A model generated the notes under the pieces. It was given only the letters and a program-made list of their open reading frames with translations, was not told the origin of the DNA and ran no database searches. A stretch of DNA of 64,000 bases, taken from Tellurirhabdus bombi (GTDB lineage: Bacteria; Bacteroidota; Bacteroidia; Cytophagales; Spirosomataceae). This document shows, piece by piece, positions 26,539 to 35,380 of this stretch. Within the stretch, counting starts at the first letter, position 1. The number at the start of each line of letters is the position of its first letter. The stretch lies in NCBI RefSeq assembly GCF_021484805.1, contig NZ_CP090557.1:124001-188000 (forward strand). Direction: 5' to 3'. The translations under genes and the position numbers were made by a program.

Positions 26539-26850
26539 ATGGCTATTGAAAAAAAGTCTGTCAAAAGTAAACCAACCATTTCTAAAGTAACCTTTTCGTT
26601 GCCTGCCGAAGCGGTAAACGGCGCAAAAAAAGTTGCTCTTGTCGGTTCGTTTAATGACTGGAAACCAGAAGCTTCTCCGCTAAAGTCACAGAAAGATGGC
26701 TCATACAAAATAACCCTCGAATTGCCACTCGGTCAGGAGTATGCATTCCGCTATTTGGTGGATGACGAAACCTGGATTAACGATCCGGAAGCGGACAAAT
26801 ATATAGCCAGTGGTGTCTCTTTAGACGAAAATTCAGTGGTTGTATTGTAA
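26539..26850 (+). CDS. CBM48-like (isoamylase early-set) small protein
   Basis: A 103-residue single-domain protein. The core KVALVGSFNDWKPEASPLK, then YKITLELPLGQEYAFRYLVD and WINDPEADKY is the glycogen-binding early-set domain seen in AMPK beta subunits and glycogen branching enzymes. Standing alone without a catalytic domain it may bind glycogen or act as a small regulator; stand-alone copies are frequent in Bacteroidota. It has its own promoter and terminator. Confidence 0.8.
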   Translation: MAIEKKSVKSKPTISKVTFSLPAEAVNGAKKVALVGSFNDWKPEASPLKSQKDGSYKITLELPLGQEYAFRYLVDDETWINDPEADKYIASGVSLDENSVVVL

Positions 26851-26871
26851 CATTTTTACGCCTTTTACAGG

Positions 26872-26901
26872 CAAAAGCCCAGCCAAATGGCCGGGCTTTT
26901 G
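26872..26901. terminator. Bidirectional terminator
   Basis: CAAAAGCCC and GGGCTTTTG arms, extended by GCC/GGC around an AAAT loop, between the CBM48-like gene and the convergent isomerase gene. Confidence 0.8.
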
Positions 26902-26923
26902 ATAAATTTTGTCTTTTAGCTAA

Positions 26924-27865
26924 TTAGACCACAAAGCTATCTGATTCTATATAAGCTTTAATCAAGGCTTCTTCCCCTTCTTTGCCCGGTTTGGAGTTGC
27001 CGTGTTCCATCCCAAAAATAAACTCCTTGTTTTCAGCCTTGGCCTTTTTATAGACGTGCTCGAAAACTTTCTTGTAATTGATTTCGCCCGTTGTTGGCTC
27101 TTTCCGGCCCGGATTATCACCAATCTGAAAATAACCGATTTCGCTCCAACACCAGTCAATGTGCGGAATGATGTGGCCTTCGTTTTTCTGCATGTGGTAA
27201 ACATCAAACAGAATCTTACAAGCTGGGCTATTGACGCCCCGGCAGATTTCGTACGTCTGGTCGGACGTGCGTAAAAACAGATTAGGCGTATCGCTCAACG
27301 GCTCCAATACCATCGTGAGATTGTGCGGCGCGAGAATATCGGAGCCCCGACGCAACGCATCAATGACGTGGCCCGTTTGAATCCCAATCGGCAAGTTCCG
27401 TTCGAAATCGCCCGGCACCACCGTCATGAATTTGGCATTGCACCGTTTTGCCACCTCAACCGCCCGCTTGCAACCATTCAGGAAAATATCGATGTATTCT
27501 TTCTTACCCGCCGCCAGCGAATTTTGAGAATTACCTCCTTTATCCACTACAAATACGCCCATTTTCATGCCCAGGCGGTTCAGCTCTTTCCCGATTTTTT
27601 CCTGTTCTTCGGGCGAGCGACCCATCATGCCATTGTCTTCCAGAGCCGTAAAACCCTGGTCAGCCATGAATTTTAACTGATCAATCGGGTCTTTTCCCGC
27701 GCTGTTTGAAAACATGCCGAAGTGCGGCGCGTACATTAACTTAAATTTATTTTTAGCCACGAAAGCAGGTTGAGAATGCCAGTTCTCGGCGTTGGCAACA
27801 CTTCCTGTCATCGCTGCGGCAGCAAGGCCTAAGGTAGATTTTACAAAGTCACGTCGTTGTAGCAT
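26924..27865 (-). CDS. Exported TIM-barrel isomerase (hydroxypyruvate isomerase-like)
   Basis: A 313-residue protein with a TAT-type leader (RRDFVKSTLGLAAAAMTG) and an AP-endonuclease-2 type TIM barrel. Metal-ligand positions expected for the family are visible: Glu in TMVLEPL, Asp-x-x-His in LFDVYHMQ and Glu in GMEHGNS. Family members isomerise or epimerise hydroxypyruvate and keto sugars; some Bacteroidota copies act on 3-keto-glycosides. It follows the large cytochrome-containing gene by 16 nt, so both are probably one transcript. Confidence 0.75.
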   Translation of the reverse strand: MLQRRDFVKSTLGLAAAAMTGSVANAENWHSQPAFVAKNKFKLMYAPHFGMFSNSAGKDPIDQLKFMADQGFTALEDNGMMGRSPEEQEKIGKELNRLGMKMGVFVVDKGGNSQNSLAAGKKEYIDIFLNGCKRAVEVAKRCNAKFMTVVPGDFERNLPIGIQTGHVIDALRRGSDILAPHNLTMVLEPLSDTPNLFLRTSDQTYEICRGVNSPACKILFDVYHMQKNEGHIIPHIDWCWSEIGYFQIGDNPGRKEPTTGEINYKKVFEHVYKKAKAENKEFIFGMEHGNSKPGKEGEEALIKAYIESDSFVV

Positions 27866-27881
27866 GGTATCAATTGAGGGT

Positions 27882-30800
27882 TTACTTTTTCTTTAGACTG
27901 GCCAGATATTCCACTAGATCTACTAATTCCTGCGTAGACATAGCTTCCTGCAAGCCGCTGGGCATCATGGAACTATCCATTTTCTTCATGGAAACCACGT
28001 CGCTCATTTTGTAGTTGGTTACGATGCCGCCAGGAAATTTCATTTGCAGATCGGTTTCGGTTTTGCTGGAAACAATACCGGCCATGGTACTCCCATCTTT
28101 AAACTTTACTTCCCAACCTTCAAAGCCGAAGCTAATACCGGCATCTGGGTACAAAATGGCCAGATATTGTCCTTCCTTGGCTAGCTTACTGCCAATTTCC
28201 GACAGCTTGGGACCAAAATCCATGCCCTCGCTGTTGACCTGGTGGCACACGGAGCAATTGTTTTTGAAGATCATTCCGCCCCGGCTTGCATCGCCGTTCA
28301 TGGCCAGTAGTTCGGGAATACCGGGTAGTTTTTTCCCTTCAGCTCCAGTCGCCCCATCCAGGTACGAAGCCACTTCCTGCCGAACGCCCTTCCGCCAATC
28401 ATTGCTTACGCCCTGCACGGCGGCTTTTTTGTAATCTCCTTTGATCTGTTTGCCTTTTAGCAACACCAGCACCTCATCGGCTCCGTTCATGCTACCACCT
28501 AATGCCCGCGTGGCATCCATGCGCAAGCTCGCCGGACGTTTCTCATCCAGAGCTACTGTTTTCAGAATATCGATGGATTCTTTCGTACCAACCATGCGAA
28601 GCGCCAGTAGCATCTGCGTTACCGCGTCTGTATTGCTGCCGTTAACCACTTCCCAGATCAGGGGGCTACCCTCCTGTTTCAGCAGTTGCCGCGAAGCATC
28701 CCGGCCCATGCCCGTCATGGCATTTTGGGTTGCTAGTTGCAACAGGCGTTTGTTTTCGGCTTTCGGCTCATACCGGGAAACCAGATCCATGTATTCTTTC
28801 GTGCCGTACACCTCATCCATCAGTTTGGCTAAGGCCGCTCCTGCGTCAGGAGACTGCTTAACAAAAGAAGGATCTAAATGGCGGAGTGCCAGCTTATTGA
28901 TTTCGGTATTACCCGGATTATTCTTAATGATTGTCAGCAGAGCATTGGATTTTTCCGTACCACCGGGATTAAAATCGAATGCCCGGAAATAGCGCAGCCG
29001 CTGGCTCATGTCCGTTTGTTGATCGGCGGCCAAACGCGCCAGCATCGGAACAGCTTCTTTCGTTCTCGAACGCCACACAATGTCTTTTCCGGCTGCCGTA
29101 CCGATTGGATTAACGCCCGCCCGCTTGAGCCAGGCCGTATAAAACGAGTCCCATTGTCCATCAGCGCCAATGCCGAGGGCTTCCAGATACCAGCGATCTT
29201 TGCCATCGTGCTGCATGGCTAACTGCGCCCAAAGTTCAGGAGCCTGAGAAGACGTATTCCGGCGCAGCGCAATAGCACACTCGCGACGCACCTGCGCACT
29301 TGGGTCATTAACGAGCTTTTTCAGATAAGGGATAAGATCCATCTTCATCTCGCGGGCGGCACGCAGGGCGGTTATGCGCAGATTAGGATCGGTTTCTTTG
29401 AGCCCTTGTTCTACGTATTTCTTTCCTTTTTTACCGTCCAATTTACTCAGGAGCCAGAGCGCCCGGGCTTTCATGCGGGGTTCCGCCGACGTTTTGTAGA
29501 ACTTCGCCAGGTCTTTTTCGGCTTTGTCACCCAACGCTCTTAAGGCGTTCCATCCCGCATAGCGAACGCCCATATTGGGACTTTGCAACGCTTCGATTGC
29601 CCCGGCGGTCGTGGTTACGTCCACTTTGGGCATTTTGTAAGGGGTATTTGGCGGGGCAATGCGGAAAATCCGTCCCCGCGCCTGATCGCCCGCCTGGTGA
29701 CCGCCAACGCCCGGGTCGTACCAATCAGATACAATCAGCGAGCCATCCGGCGCCACGCAGACATCCGAAGGCCGGAACCATTGATCACGCGCACCGTGCA
29801 CAATATTCACAATTTCGGCTTTGTAGCCCGCCCCGTCTGGCTGCACCGGGTATGCCCGAACAACATTGGGTCCCGCATCGCAGTGAATCACCTGATTTTG
29901 GAACTGAGCCGGCAACAGCTTGCCCTCGTACACAATGATGCCGGTTGGCGAACCCGCACCCGTTTGCAGCAGGTTGGGCACAACGCCGGGATCATTCAAA
30001 TGCCAGTGGCGACTCGGAACATCCGGCTCCATATTGGTTCGGCTGACCTGCCAGCCAGCGCCCGTCATCTCATCCGTATAGCCGTAATTGCCGTACTCCA
30101 TTACGTAGTTAATCCGCACGCCTTTGTTGCCATCGTCGTCATTATCCGACTGCCACATGGTCCCGTACGAATCGAGCGCGACTTCGTAATTATTCCGGAA
30201 ATTATCGCCCATTACTTCCATCTCACTGCCGTCGGGATTGCAGCGAAAAATCATGCCCTGGCGGTAGCTTTTGGCGTCAATCGCTAAGCCTGTGGTTCGG
30301 TCGAAGATTGGTTTTCCGTCTTTATCCCGAATCTGCTTGCCTTCGTTTCCAAAATTGAAATACCACTTGCCGTCCGGTCCAAACACAAATGTGTGCATGC
30401 CGTGGTCGTGCTGTTCGCCACTTACGCCCGTGAACAGAATTTCTTTTTTGTCGGCTTTATCATCCCCATTCTCATCCGTAAATACGTAGATGTGGGGACT
30501 ATTTGAGACAATTACTTTATTGCCCTGTACCCAAACGCCAAGCGGCGATTCGAGTTCAGGCCCCTGGTAAAAAACTTTATTGACATCCGCCTTGCCATCG
30601 CCGCTTGTATCTTCCAGAATGACAATTCGATCCCCCTCTGCGTGCGTTGGGTTTCCGTTGATCGCCGGACGGTAGTTATACGCTTCACAAACCCAAACCC
30701 GCCCCCGCGCGTCTACATCGATGTTGGTTGGATTGATCAGCATGGGCTCGGCGGCAAAAAGCGTTGCTTCCAGACCCGGCGCCACGTCCAAAGCCGCTAC

Positions 30801-30995
30801 GGCATATTTCGGATCATGCTTATCGTCTTCGTTTAGTTGCGAAAAAAGACTGGTCAGGTAGGATTTTGAGGCCCGGTTGAGATCTGTATTTTGGTAAGCG
30901 CTAATCAACGTGCTACCAGCAAGCAAACCGGCTGCCGAAAGGATAACAGCCCGCCGTGACATACGCGGAAATACACGCACTCGACGAGTATTCAT
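27882..30995 (-). CDS. Membrane/periplasmic propeller dehydrogenase with HEAT repeats and cytochrome c
   Basis: A 1037-residue protein of the type labelled PVC-type heme-binding CxxCH protein. A twin-Arg leader (RRAVILSAAGLLAGS) is followed by a six-bladed propeller similar to soluble glucose dehydrogenases (GLEATLFAAEPMLINPTNI, DENGDDKADKKEILF), Armadillo/HEAT repeats at about residues 470-850, and a C-terminal cytochrome c with CSVCH at residues 914-918 and a candidate distal Met in SMMPSG near 1010. It probably oxidises a sugar or alcohol in the periplasm and passes electrons to its own haem. The substrate is unknown. Confidence 0.85.
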   Translation of the reverse strand: MNTRRVRVFPRMSRRAVILSAAGLLAGSTLISAYQNTDLNRASKSYLTSLFSQLNEDDKHDPKYAVAALDVAPGLEATLFAAEPMLINPTNIDVDARGRVWVCEAYNYRPAINGNPTHAEGDRIVILEDTSGDGKADVNKVFYQGPELESPLGVWVQGNKVIVSNSPHIYVFTDENGDDKADKKEILFTGVSGEQHDHGMHTFVFGPDGKWYFNFGNEGKQIRDKDGKPIFDRTTGLAIDAKSYRQGMIFRCNPDGSEMEVMGDNFRNNYEVALDSYGTMWQSDNDDDGNKGVRINYVMEYGNYGYTDEMTGAGWQVSRTNMEPDVPSRHWHLNDPGVVPNLLQTGAGSPTGIIVYEGKLLPAQFQNQVIHCDAGPNVVRAYPVQPDGAGYKAEIVNIVHGARDQWFRPSDVCVAPDGSLIVSDWYDPGVGGHQAGDQARGRIFRIAPPNTPYKMPKVDVTTTAGAIEALQSPNMGVRYAGWNALRALGDKAEKDLAKFYKTSAEPRMKARALWLLSKLDGKKGKKYVEQGLKETDPNLRITALRAAREMKMDLIPYLKKLVNDPSAQVRRECAIALRRNTSSQAPELWAQLAMQHDGKDRWYLEALGIGADGQWDSFYTAWLKRAGVNPIGTAAGKDIVWRSRTKEAVPMLARLAADQQTDMSQRLRYFRAFDFNPGGTEKSNALLTIIKNNPGNTEINKLALRHLDPSFVKQSPDAGAALAKLMDEVYGTKEYMDLVSRYEPKAENKRLLQLATQNAMTGMGRDASRQLLKQEGSPLIWEVVNGSNTDAVTQMLLALRMVGTKESIDILKTVALDEKRPASLRMDATRALGGSMNGADEVLVLLKGKQIKGDYKKAAVQGVSNDWRKGVRQEVASYLDGATGAEGKKLPGIPELLAMNGDASRGGMIFKNNCSVCHQVNSEGMDFGPKLSEIGSKLAKEGQYLAILYPDAGISFGFEGWEVKFKDGSTMAGIVSSKTETDLQMKFPGGIVTNYKMSDVVSMKKMDSSMMPSGLQEAMSTQELVDLVEYLASLKKK

Positions 30996-31048
30996 AAGGT
31001 AAAATAGGTTAAAAAAAGGCTTGTATTATATCGCGTAAATATAAGAAG

Positions 31049-31092
31049 AAAGTCCGAACCAGGGCTTATCTTCTCCCTTGTCCGGACTTTTT
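31049..31092 (-). terminator. Terminator after the hydroxyproline operon
   Basis: AAAGTCCG and CGGACTTT arms with an inner AGGG/CCCT pairing. T-rich sequence follows on both strands; position just after the stop at 31133 of a minus-strand gene makes that operon its user. Confidence 0.65.
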
Positions 31093-31132
31093 ACTTCAAT
31101 TTGTTAATAAGCTAGTAACGCTACATGCTTTT

Positions 31133-32380
31133 TCAGGAAAAGCGTTCTGAACGGAAGGCGCTGATATCCATGCTGGATGACTGATTAGCCACTACTTCGG
31201 CCACTAATTTACCCGTAGCAGGTCCCAGGCTAACGCCCATCATGCCGTGCCCGGTGGCAAGAATCAGGTTTTCATAACGTTGAGTTCGGCCAATGTACGG
31301 CAAGCCATCCGGCGAACAGGGCCGCAACCCACTCCACACTTTATCGACCTGCGGTAAATCGACCTGAATATCAGGGTAATACTGATTAATCGATTGCACA
31401 ATTCCTTTTACGCGGTTCATGTTGACGCTCAAATCAACCCCGGCAACTTCGAGTGTCCCGGCAAAGCGTAAATCCTGCCCGATGGGTGTAGCCGTAGCCC
31501 GCGCTTCGAGCATGATGGCCGGCACCCGAACGTTGTTCGTTACGTTACGCACCATGAAGCTATAGCCTTTGCCACCCTGCAACGACAGAGAAAAACCCAA
31601 TTGCTGCGTTAGTTGGGGCGACCACGCACCGCCGGCAATAACCAGCTCATCGACGGGGTGAGCGCCCTGCGCCGTCTGTACCGCCGTAATCCGCGAGCCG
31701 GAGGTCGTAAAGCCGGTTACTTCGTGGTTTTCCAGAATCTCCACGCCTTCTTTACGCAGATAAGCCACCATCGAACGAATCAACTGTCCCGGATTCAGGT
31801 GCGCATCACCGGGATAATAAACGGCTCCGCGTACATCAACCTGCGTCTTTGGCTCTAAGTCCTGCACCTGCTGACCATTCAATACCTGTGCTTCGATGCC
31901 CGACTTGTTGGCCACGTCCGCTTCTTCGGCCATTTCATGCTCAGCGGAAGGGGTTTTATAGAGCATTAGTAAACCGAGTTCCTGCCAGCCAAAATCCAGA
32001 TCGCCATTTGAGGCCATATCCTGATACAGCTTTTTACTCAGCAAACTAATATCCCGCAAGGCTGGAATAGACCGCTGGACGTGCGCCTCCGTGGAATGGC
32101 GGTAGAACAGCCAACCCCAGCGCATCAGATCGATGTTCAGACGCGGCTTCACGTAAAATGGGCTGGTCGAGCGCAGCATCCAGCGCATTCCTTTCGCCAT
32201 CATCCCGGGTTGCGCCAACGGAATGATGTGGCTGGGAACGATCATGCCTGCATTGCCGAACGAGCAACCATCCGTAATCGGAGCGCGATCGAAAACGGTA
32301 ACGCGGTGTCCCGCCTTGTGCAGATAGTAGGCCGAACTAAGTCCGCTAATTCCTCCGCCAACGATACCAACGTGTGTCAT
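31133..32380 (-). CDS. FAD-dependent D-amino acid oxidoreductase (probable D-hydroxyproline dehydrogenase)
   Basis: A 415-residue DadA-type flavoprotein: FAD-binding GIVGGGISGLSSAYYL at residues 5-20, DRAPITDGCSFGNAG, and the C-terminal WSGLRPCSPDGLPYIG and GHGMMGVSLGPATG. The family oxidises D-amino acids. Because it overlaps a 4-hydroxyproline epimerase gene by four bases (ATGA), the substrate is probably cis-4-hydroxy-D-proline, giving pyrroline-4-hydroxy-2-carboxylate for the deaminase encoded first in the operon. Confidence 0.82.
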   Translation of the reverse strand: MTHVGIVGGGISGLSSAYYLHKAGHRVTVFDRAPITDGCSFGNAGMIVPSHIIPLAQPGMMAKGMRWMLRSTSPFYVKPRLNIDLMRWGWLFYRHSTEAHVQRSIPALRDISLLSKKLYQDMASNGDLDFGWQELGLLMLYKTPSAEHEMAEEADVANKSGIEAQVLNGQQVQDLEPKTQVDVRGAVYYPGDAHLNPGQLIRSMVAYLRKEGVEILENHEVTGFTTSGSRITAVQTAQGAHPVDELVIAGGAWSPQLTQQLGFSLSLQGGKGYSFMVRNVTNNVRVPAIMLEARATATPIGQDLRFAGTLEVAGVDLSVNMNRVKGIVQSINQYYPDIQVDLPQVDKVWSGLRPCSPDGLPYIGRTQRYENLILATGHGMMGVSLGPATGKLVAEVVANQSSSMDISAFRSERFS

Positions 32381-33381
32381 ATTACCTGGAATCCGTGTAC
32401 GTACGGATCATCTTCGTCAAGAATGATGTGATTGTAACCGTGAATTCTCGCCCAGCCTTCAATGCTGGGAACAATAGCTGGTTTTCCGGCTAATTCGGTT
32501 TCAGCTTCGATTCGTCCCGTAAAAATCGAGCCGATGATGCTTTCGTGAACAAAATCCTCGCCCGGTTTCAGCCAGCCTTTGGTGTACCACTGGGCCAGCC
32601 GCGCCGACGTGCCGGTGCCGCAGGGCGAGCGGTCAATGGCTTTGTCGCCGTAGAACACCGCGTTACGCGCCGTAGACGTTTCTTTCAGGGGTTCGCCCGT
32701 CCAGAGGATGTGGCTCAGTCCGTTGATGGTCGGATTTTCGGGATGCACAAACGTGTATTTTTCGTTCATCCGTTGCCGCATCTCCCGCGCCCAGCCAATG
32801 AGCTGCTCGGCTTTGTAATGCTGCAAACCCGGAAAATTGGCTTGCGGATCGACGATGGCGTAAAAATTACCGCCGTAGGCGACATCCACGGTTAGTTCAC
32901 CCAAATCAGGACACTCAACCGTCAGCTTTTCGGCGGCGAGATACGATTTTATGTTGGTGATCTTGACCGATTTTACTTTCTGGCCTTCCTGCACATACTC
33001 CGCCCGAACCAGTCCGGCGGGCACTTCCAGATTCAGCACACCCGGCGTTTTGGGCCGAATCAGATTTTGTTCGATAGCCACCGTAACCGTCCCGATGGTG
33101 CCGTGACCGCACATCGGCAAACAGCCCGATGTTTCGATGAACAGCACCCCGGCGTCGTTGGCCGGGTCGATGGGCGGATACAGAATGCTGCCCGACATCA
33201 TGTCGTGGCCGCGCGGCTCAAACATCAGCCCTTTCCGAATCCAGTCGTATTCGCGCAGGAAATGCTGCCGTTTTTCGCTCATTGACGTCCCGTGCAGGAA
33301 CGGAATGCTCCCACCTGTTACCACCCGAACCGGATTGCCGCAGGTGTGAGCATCGATACAAAAAAAGTGGTAAGCTGACAT
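32377..33381 (-). CDS. 4-hydroxyproline 2-epimerase (proline racemase family)
   Basis: A 334-residue member of the proline racemase family. The start is the ATG at 33381 (MSAYHFFCIDAHTCGNPV); the TTG one codon upstream is less likely. Both catalytic Cys are present: Cys91 in LPMCGHGTIG and Cys254 in DRSPCGTGTSA. The motif around them and the linked genes favour trans-4-hydroxy-L-proline to cis-4-hydroxy-D-proline over plain proline racemisation. It starts three bases after the stop of the upstream deaminase gene. Confidence 0.88.
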   Translation of the reverse strand: MSAYHFFCIDAHTCGNPVRVVTGGSIPFLHGTSMSEKRQHFLREYDWIRKGLMFEPRGHDMMSGSILYPPIDPANDAGVLFIETSGCLPMCGHGTIGTVTVAIEQNLIRPKTPGVLNLEVPAGLVRAEYVQEGQKVKSVKITNIKSYLAAEKLTVECPDLGELTVDVAYGGNFYAIVDPQANFPGLQHYKAEQLIGWAREMRQRMNEKYTFVHPENPTINGLSHILWTGEPLKETSTARNAVFYGDKAIDRSPCGTGTSARLAQWYTKGWLKPGEDFVHESIIGSIFTGRIEAETELAGKPAIVPSIEGWARIHGYNHIILDEDDPYVHGFQVI

Positions 33382-33384
33382 CAA

Positions 33385-34299
33385 TTAACGAACAGAAGTT
33401 AATTCAGGGCGCTTTGCCAGCGCAGTTTGGATAATGTTTAGAACGCGTTCCCGCTCTTCGCCAATGACGGCCAGACGCGGCGCACGCACGTATTCTGAGC
33501 CAATTCCGGTGGCCGTAGCCGCCAGCTTGATGTATTGCACCAGTTTAGGATGGATGTCCAGTTCTAATAACGGCATAAACCACTGGTAAATTTCCCGGGC
33601 TTCGGCAATTTGTCCCGCTTTCGTCAGGTTGTAAACGGCCATTGTTTCTTCCGGGAATGCATCGACCAGACCACCCACCAGACCATCGGCACCAAGAACC
33701 ACCGATTCCATGATCAGCGTATCGACACCGCCCATGATTTTGAAACGATCGCCAAACGCGTTGCGCATGCGGATAATGTTCGTCAAATCACGGGTTGATT
33801 CTTTAACGGATTGAATATTGGGGTACTTCGCTAATTCTTCAAACATGGCGATGCTCGTCATGATTTTGTAATCCACCGGATTGTTGTAAATCATGATTGG
33901 CAATGAGGTTGCCTTGGCCACCGTCGTGAAAAACTCGACGGTTTCGCGCGGATCTGAGTAATACCGCATGGGAGGCAGCAACATCAAGCCATCAGCACCC
34001 GCTTTTTCGGCATCCTGAGCCGCTTTGACAGCGACGCTGGTTACGGCCTCGGCGATGTTTACGATTACTGGAATCTGTCCGTCGGTAACATCAAGGGCAG
34101 CTTGCAGTAACTGAAGTTTTTCTTCTGGCGTAATTGTACTCGCCTCTCCCAACGATCCGCCCAGGATTACACCCTGCACGCCAGCGTCTATTTGCGCCTG
34201 TAAGTTGAGTTTAAATAGTGATAGATCAAGCTGGTCGTCAGCGGTGAAAGGAGTCAGAAGAGCTGGATAGACGCCCTCCCAATTTACGGTAGTTGCCAT
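33385..34299 (-). CDS. DapA-family lyase (probable 1-pyrroline-4-hydroxy-2-carboxylate deaminase)
   Basis: A 304-residue DHDPS/NAL superfamily enzyme from the ATG at 34299; a longer frame to 34329 lacks similarity to the family start. Schiff-base Lys166 is in IQSVKEST and Tyr138 in IMIYNNPV; GGSLGEAS stands where DHDPS has GTTGE. Operon position with hydroxyproline epimerase and a D-amino acid dehydrogenase points to the deaminase that yields 2-oxoglutarate semialdehyde. The final semialdehyde dehydrogenase is not in the window. Confidence 0.82.
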   Translation of the reverse strand: MATTVNWEGVYPALLTPFTADDQLDLSLFKLNLQAQIDAGVQGVILGGSLGEASTITPEEKLQLLQAALDVTDGQIPVIVNIAEAVTSVAVKAAQDAEKAGADGLMLLPPMRYYSDPRETVEFFTTVAKATSLPIMIYNNPVDYKIMTSIAMFEELAKYPNIQSVKESTRDLTNIIRMRNAFGDRFKIMGGVDTLIMESVVLGADGLVGGLVDAFPEETMAVYNLTKAGQIAEAREIYQWFMPLLELDIHPKLVQYIKLAATATGIGSEYVRAPRLAVIGEERERVLNIIQTALAKRPELTSVR

Positions 34300-34333
34300 T
34301 TTATTTTTTATTAATTGTCTCGGAATCAAAATT

Positions 34334-34371
34334 CAGAAATAAACCCCAGAAATTTTCATCAACTATTGATG
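34334..34371. promoter_or_regulatory. Candidate operator between hydroxyproline operon and AraC gene
   Basis: CATCAACTATTGATG (34357-34371) is a 15-bp palindrome with 6-bp arms. Just left of it CAGAAAT occurs twice (34334-34340 and 34347-34353) as a direct repeat. Either could bind the divergent AraC protein or another regulator. Confidence 0.35.
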
Positions 34372-34435
34372 CATTTTAATACTATTTTTACCTAAATTCC
34401 CTCAAACATCATCAACATCCAACAATAATGTATTA

Positions 34436-35302
34436 ATGAAACCACTGTTGTTTCGAGTGCCGACCGTCGATGACCGCTCCTTTCGCGTCCAGGAAGATAA
34501 TGAATTTCACTTTTATGACCGCCTTCATTTTCATCCTGAGATTCAGTTAACGCTTATCCTTGAAGGACAGGGAACGCAGGTTGTTGGTGACAAAATTGAC
34601 CGCTTTCGCCCTTACGACATGTTGCTGTTGGGCGATAACCTTCCGCACGTCTTTCGGAGCGACCCGGAATACTTTCAGCCCAATAGCCATCTTCGTTCGG
34701 TTTCGTGGTCAATCTTTTTTCGGGCCGAGACGCTCAGCAACAGCCTTTTTAGCCTGCCCGAACTGGCTCCGCTCAACCACTTGCTTCGCGAAGCCCGCCA
34801 CGGTGTTCGCCTGCGCTGCGGCGGCTCAACATCCCTGACCGAACGCTTCGAGAGTTTGCCGCACCTGCGCCCTTTCGAACAGATTGTCAGCTTTTTACTC
34901 GTGCTCGACGAGTTAGCCTCGAATTCTTCCCGCGAAATTTTGTCTACGATGGCCTACGAGCAGCCCCGCCGCCCGGACGACCACCAGCGCCTCGACCAGA
35001 TTTTCAATTATATCCTGCAACATTACGATTCACCCATTACGCTCGAGGATGTAGCCGACGTTGCCAACCTGACTCCCAGCGCTTTCTGTCGCTTTTTCAA
35101 GATTCACACCCGCAAAACATTCTCGCATTTGCTGAACGAAGTTCGGGTAGAACACGCCTGTCGGCTCCTGCACCAATCCGGCCAGAGCATTAGCCAGATT
35201 GCTTTTGCCTGTGGCTATACGAACTTGTCCAACTTCAACCGGCAGTTTAAAGTCATCACGGGTATGACACCCAAAGAATACCTGAAAACGAGCAACTTAT
35301 AA
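34436..35302 (+). CDS. AraC family transcriptional regulator
   Basis: A 288-residue protein with an N-terminal cupin sensor (FHFYDRLHFHPEIQLTLILEGQG) and a C-terminal double helix-turn-helix: ITLEDVADVANLTPSAFCRFFKIH and QSISQIAFACGYTNLSNFNRQF, ending GMTPKEYLK. It is divergent from the hydroxyproline operon with 136 bases between starts, so it is the probable activator of that operon and senses hydroxyproline or a product. Confidence 0.88.
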   Translation: MKPLLFRVPTVDDRSFRVQEDNEFHFYDRLHFHPEIQLTLILEGQGTQVVGDKIDRFRPYDMLLLGDNLPHVFRSDPEYFQPNSHLRSVSWSIFFRAETLSNSLFSLPELAPLNHLLREARHGVRLRCGGSTSLTERFESLPHLRPFEQIVSFLLVLDELASNSSREILSTMAYEQPRRPDDHQRLDQIFNYILQHYDSPITLEDVADVANLTPSAFCRFFKIHTRKTFSHLLNEVRVEHACRLLHQSGQSISQIAFACGYTNLSNFNRQFKVITGMTPKEYLKTSNL

Positions 35303-35335
35303 TTTATCTTCTACTCTTTAGGTAGGCTGTTTTAA

Positions 35336-35368
35336 GAAGGCTGAAGTAATCCATTTACCCCAGCCTTC
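35336..35368. terminator. Hairpin between convergent genes
   Basis: GAAGGCTG and CAGCCTTC arms, 17-nt loop, followed by CCCCTTTT on the plus strand. It separates the AraC gene from the DUF885 gene. Confidence 0.55.
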
Positions 35369-35380
35369 CCCTTTTAGCCC

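Noticed and set aside
29583-30287. Plus-strand frame of 234 codons inside the propeller/cytochrome gene
   Set aside because: It is antisense to well-conserved domains and has no family features.
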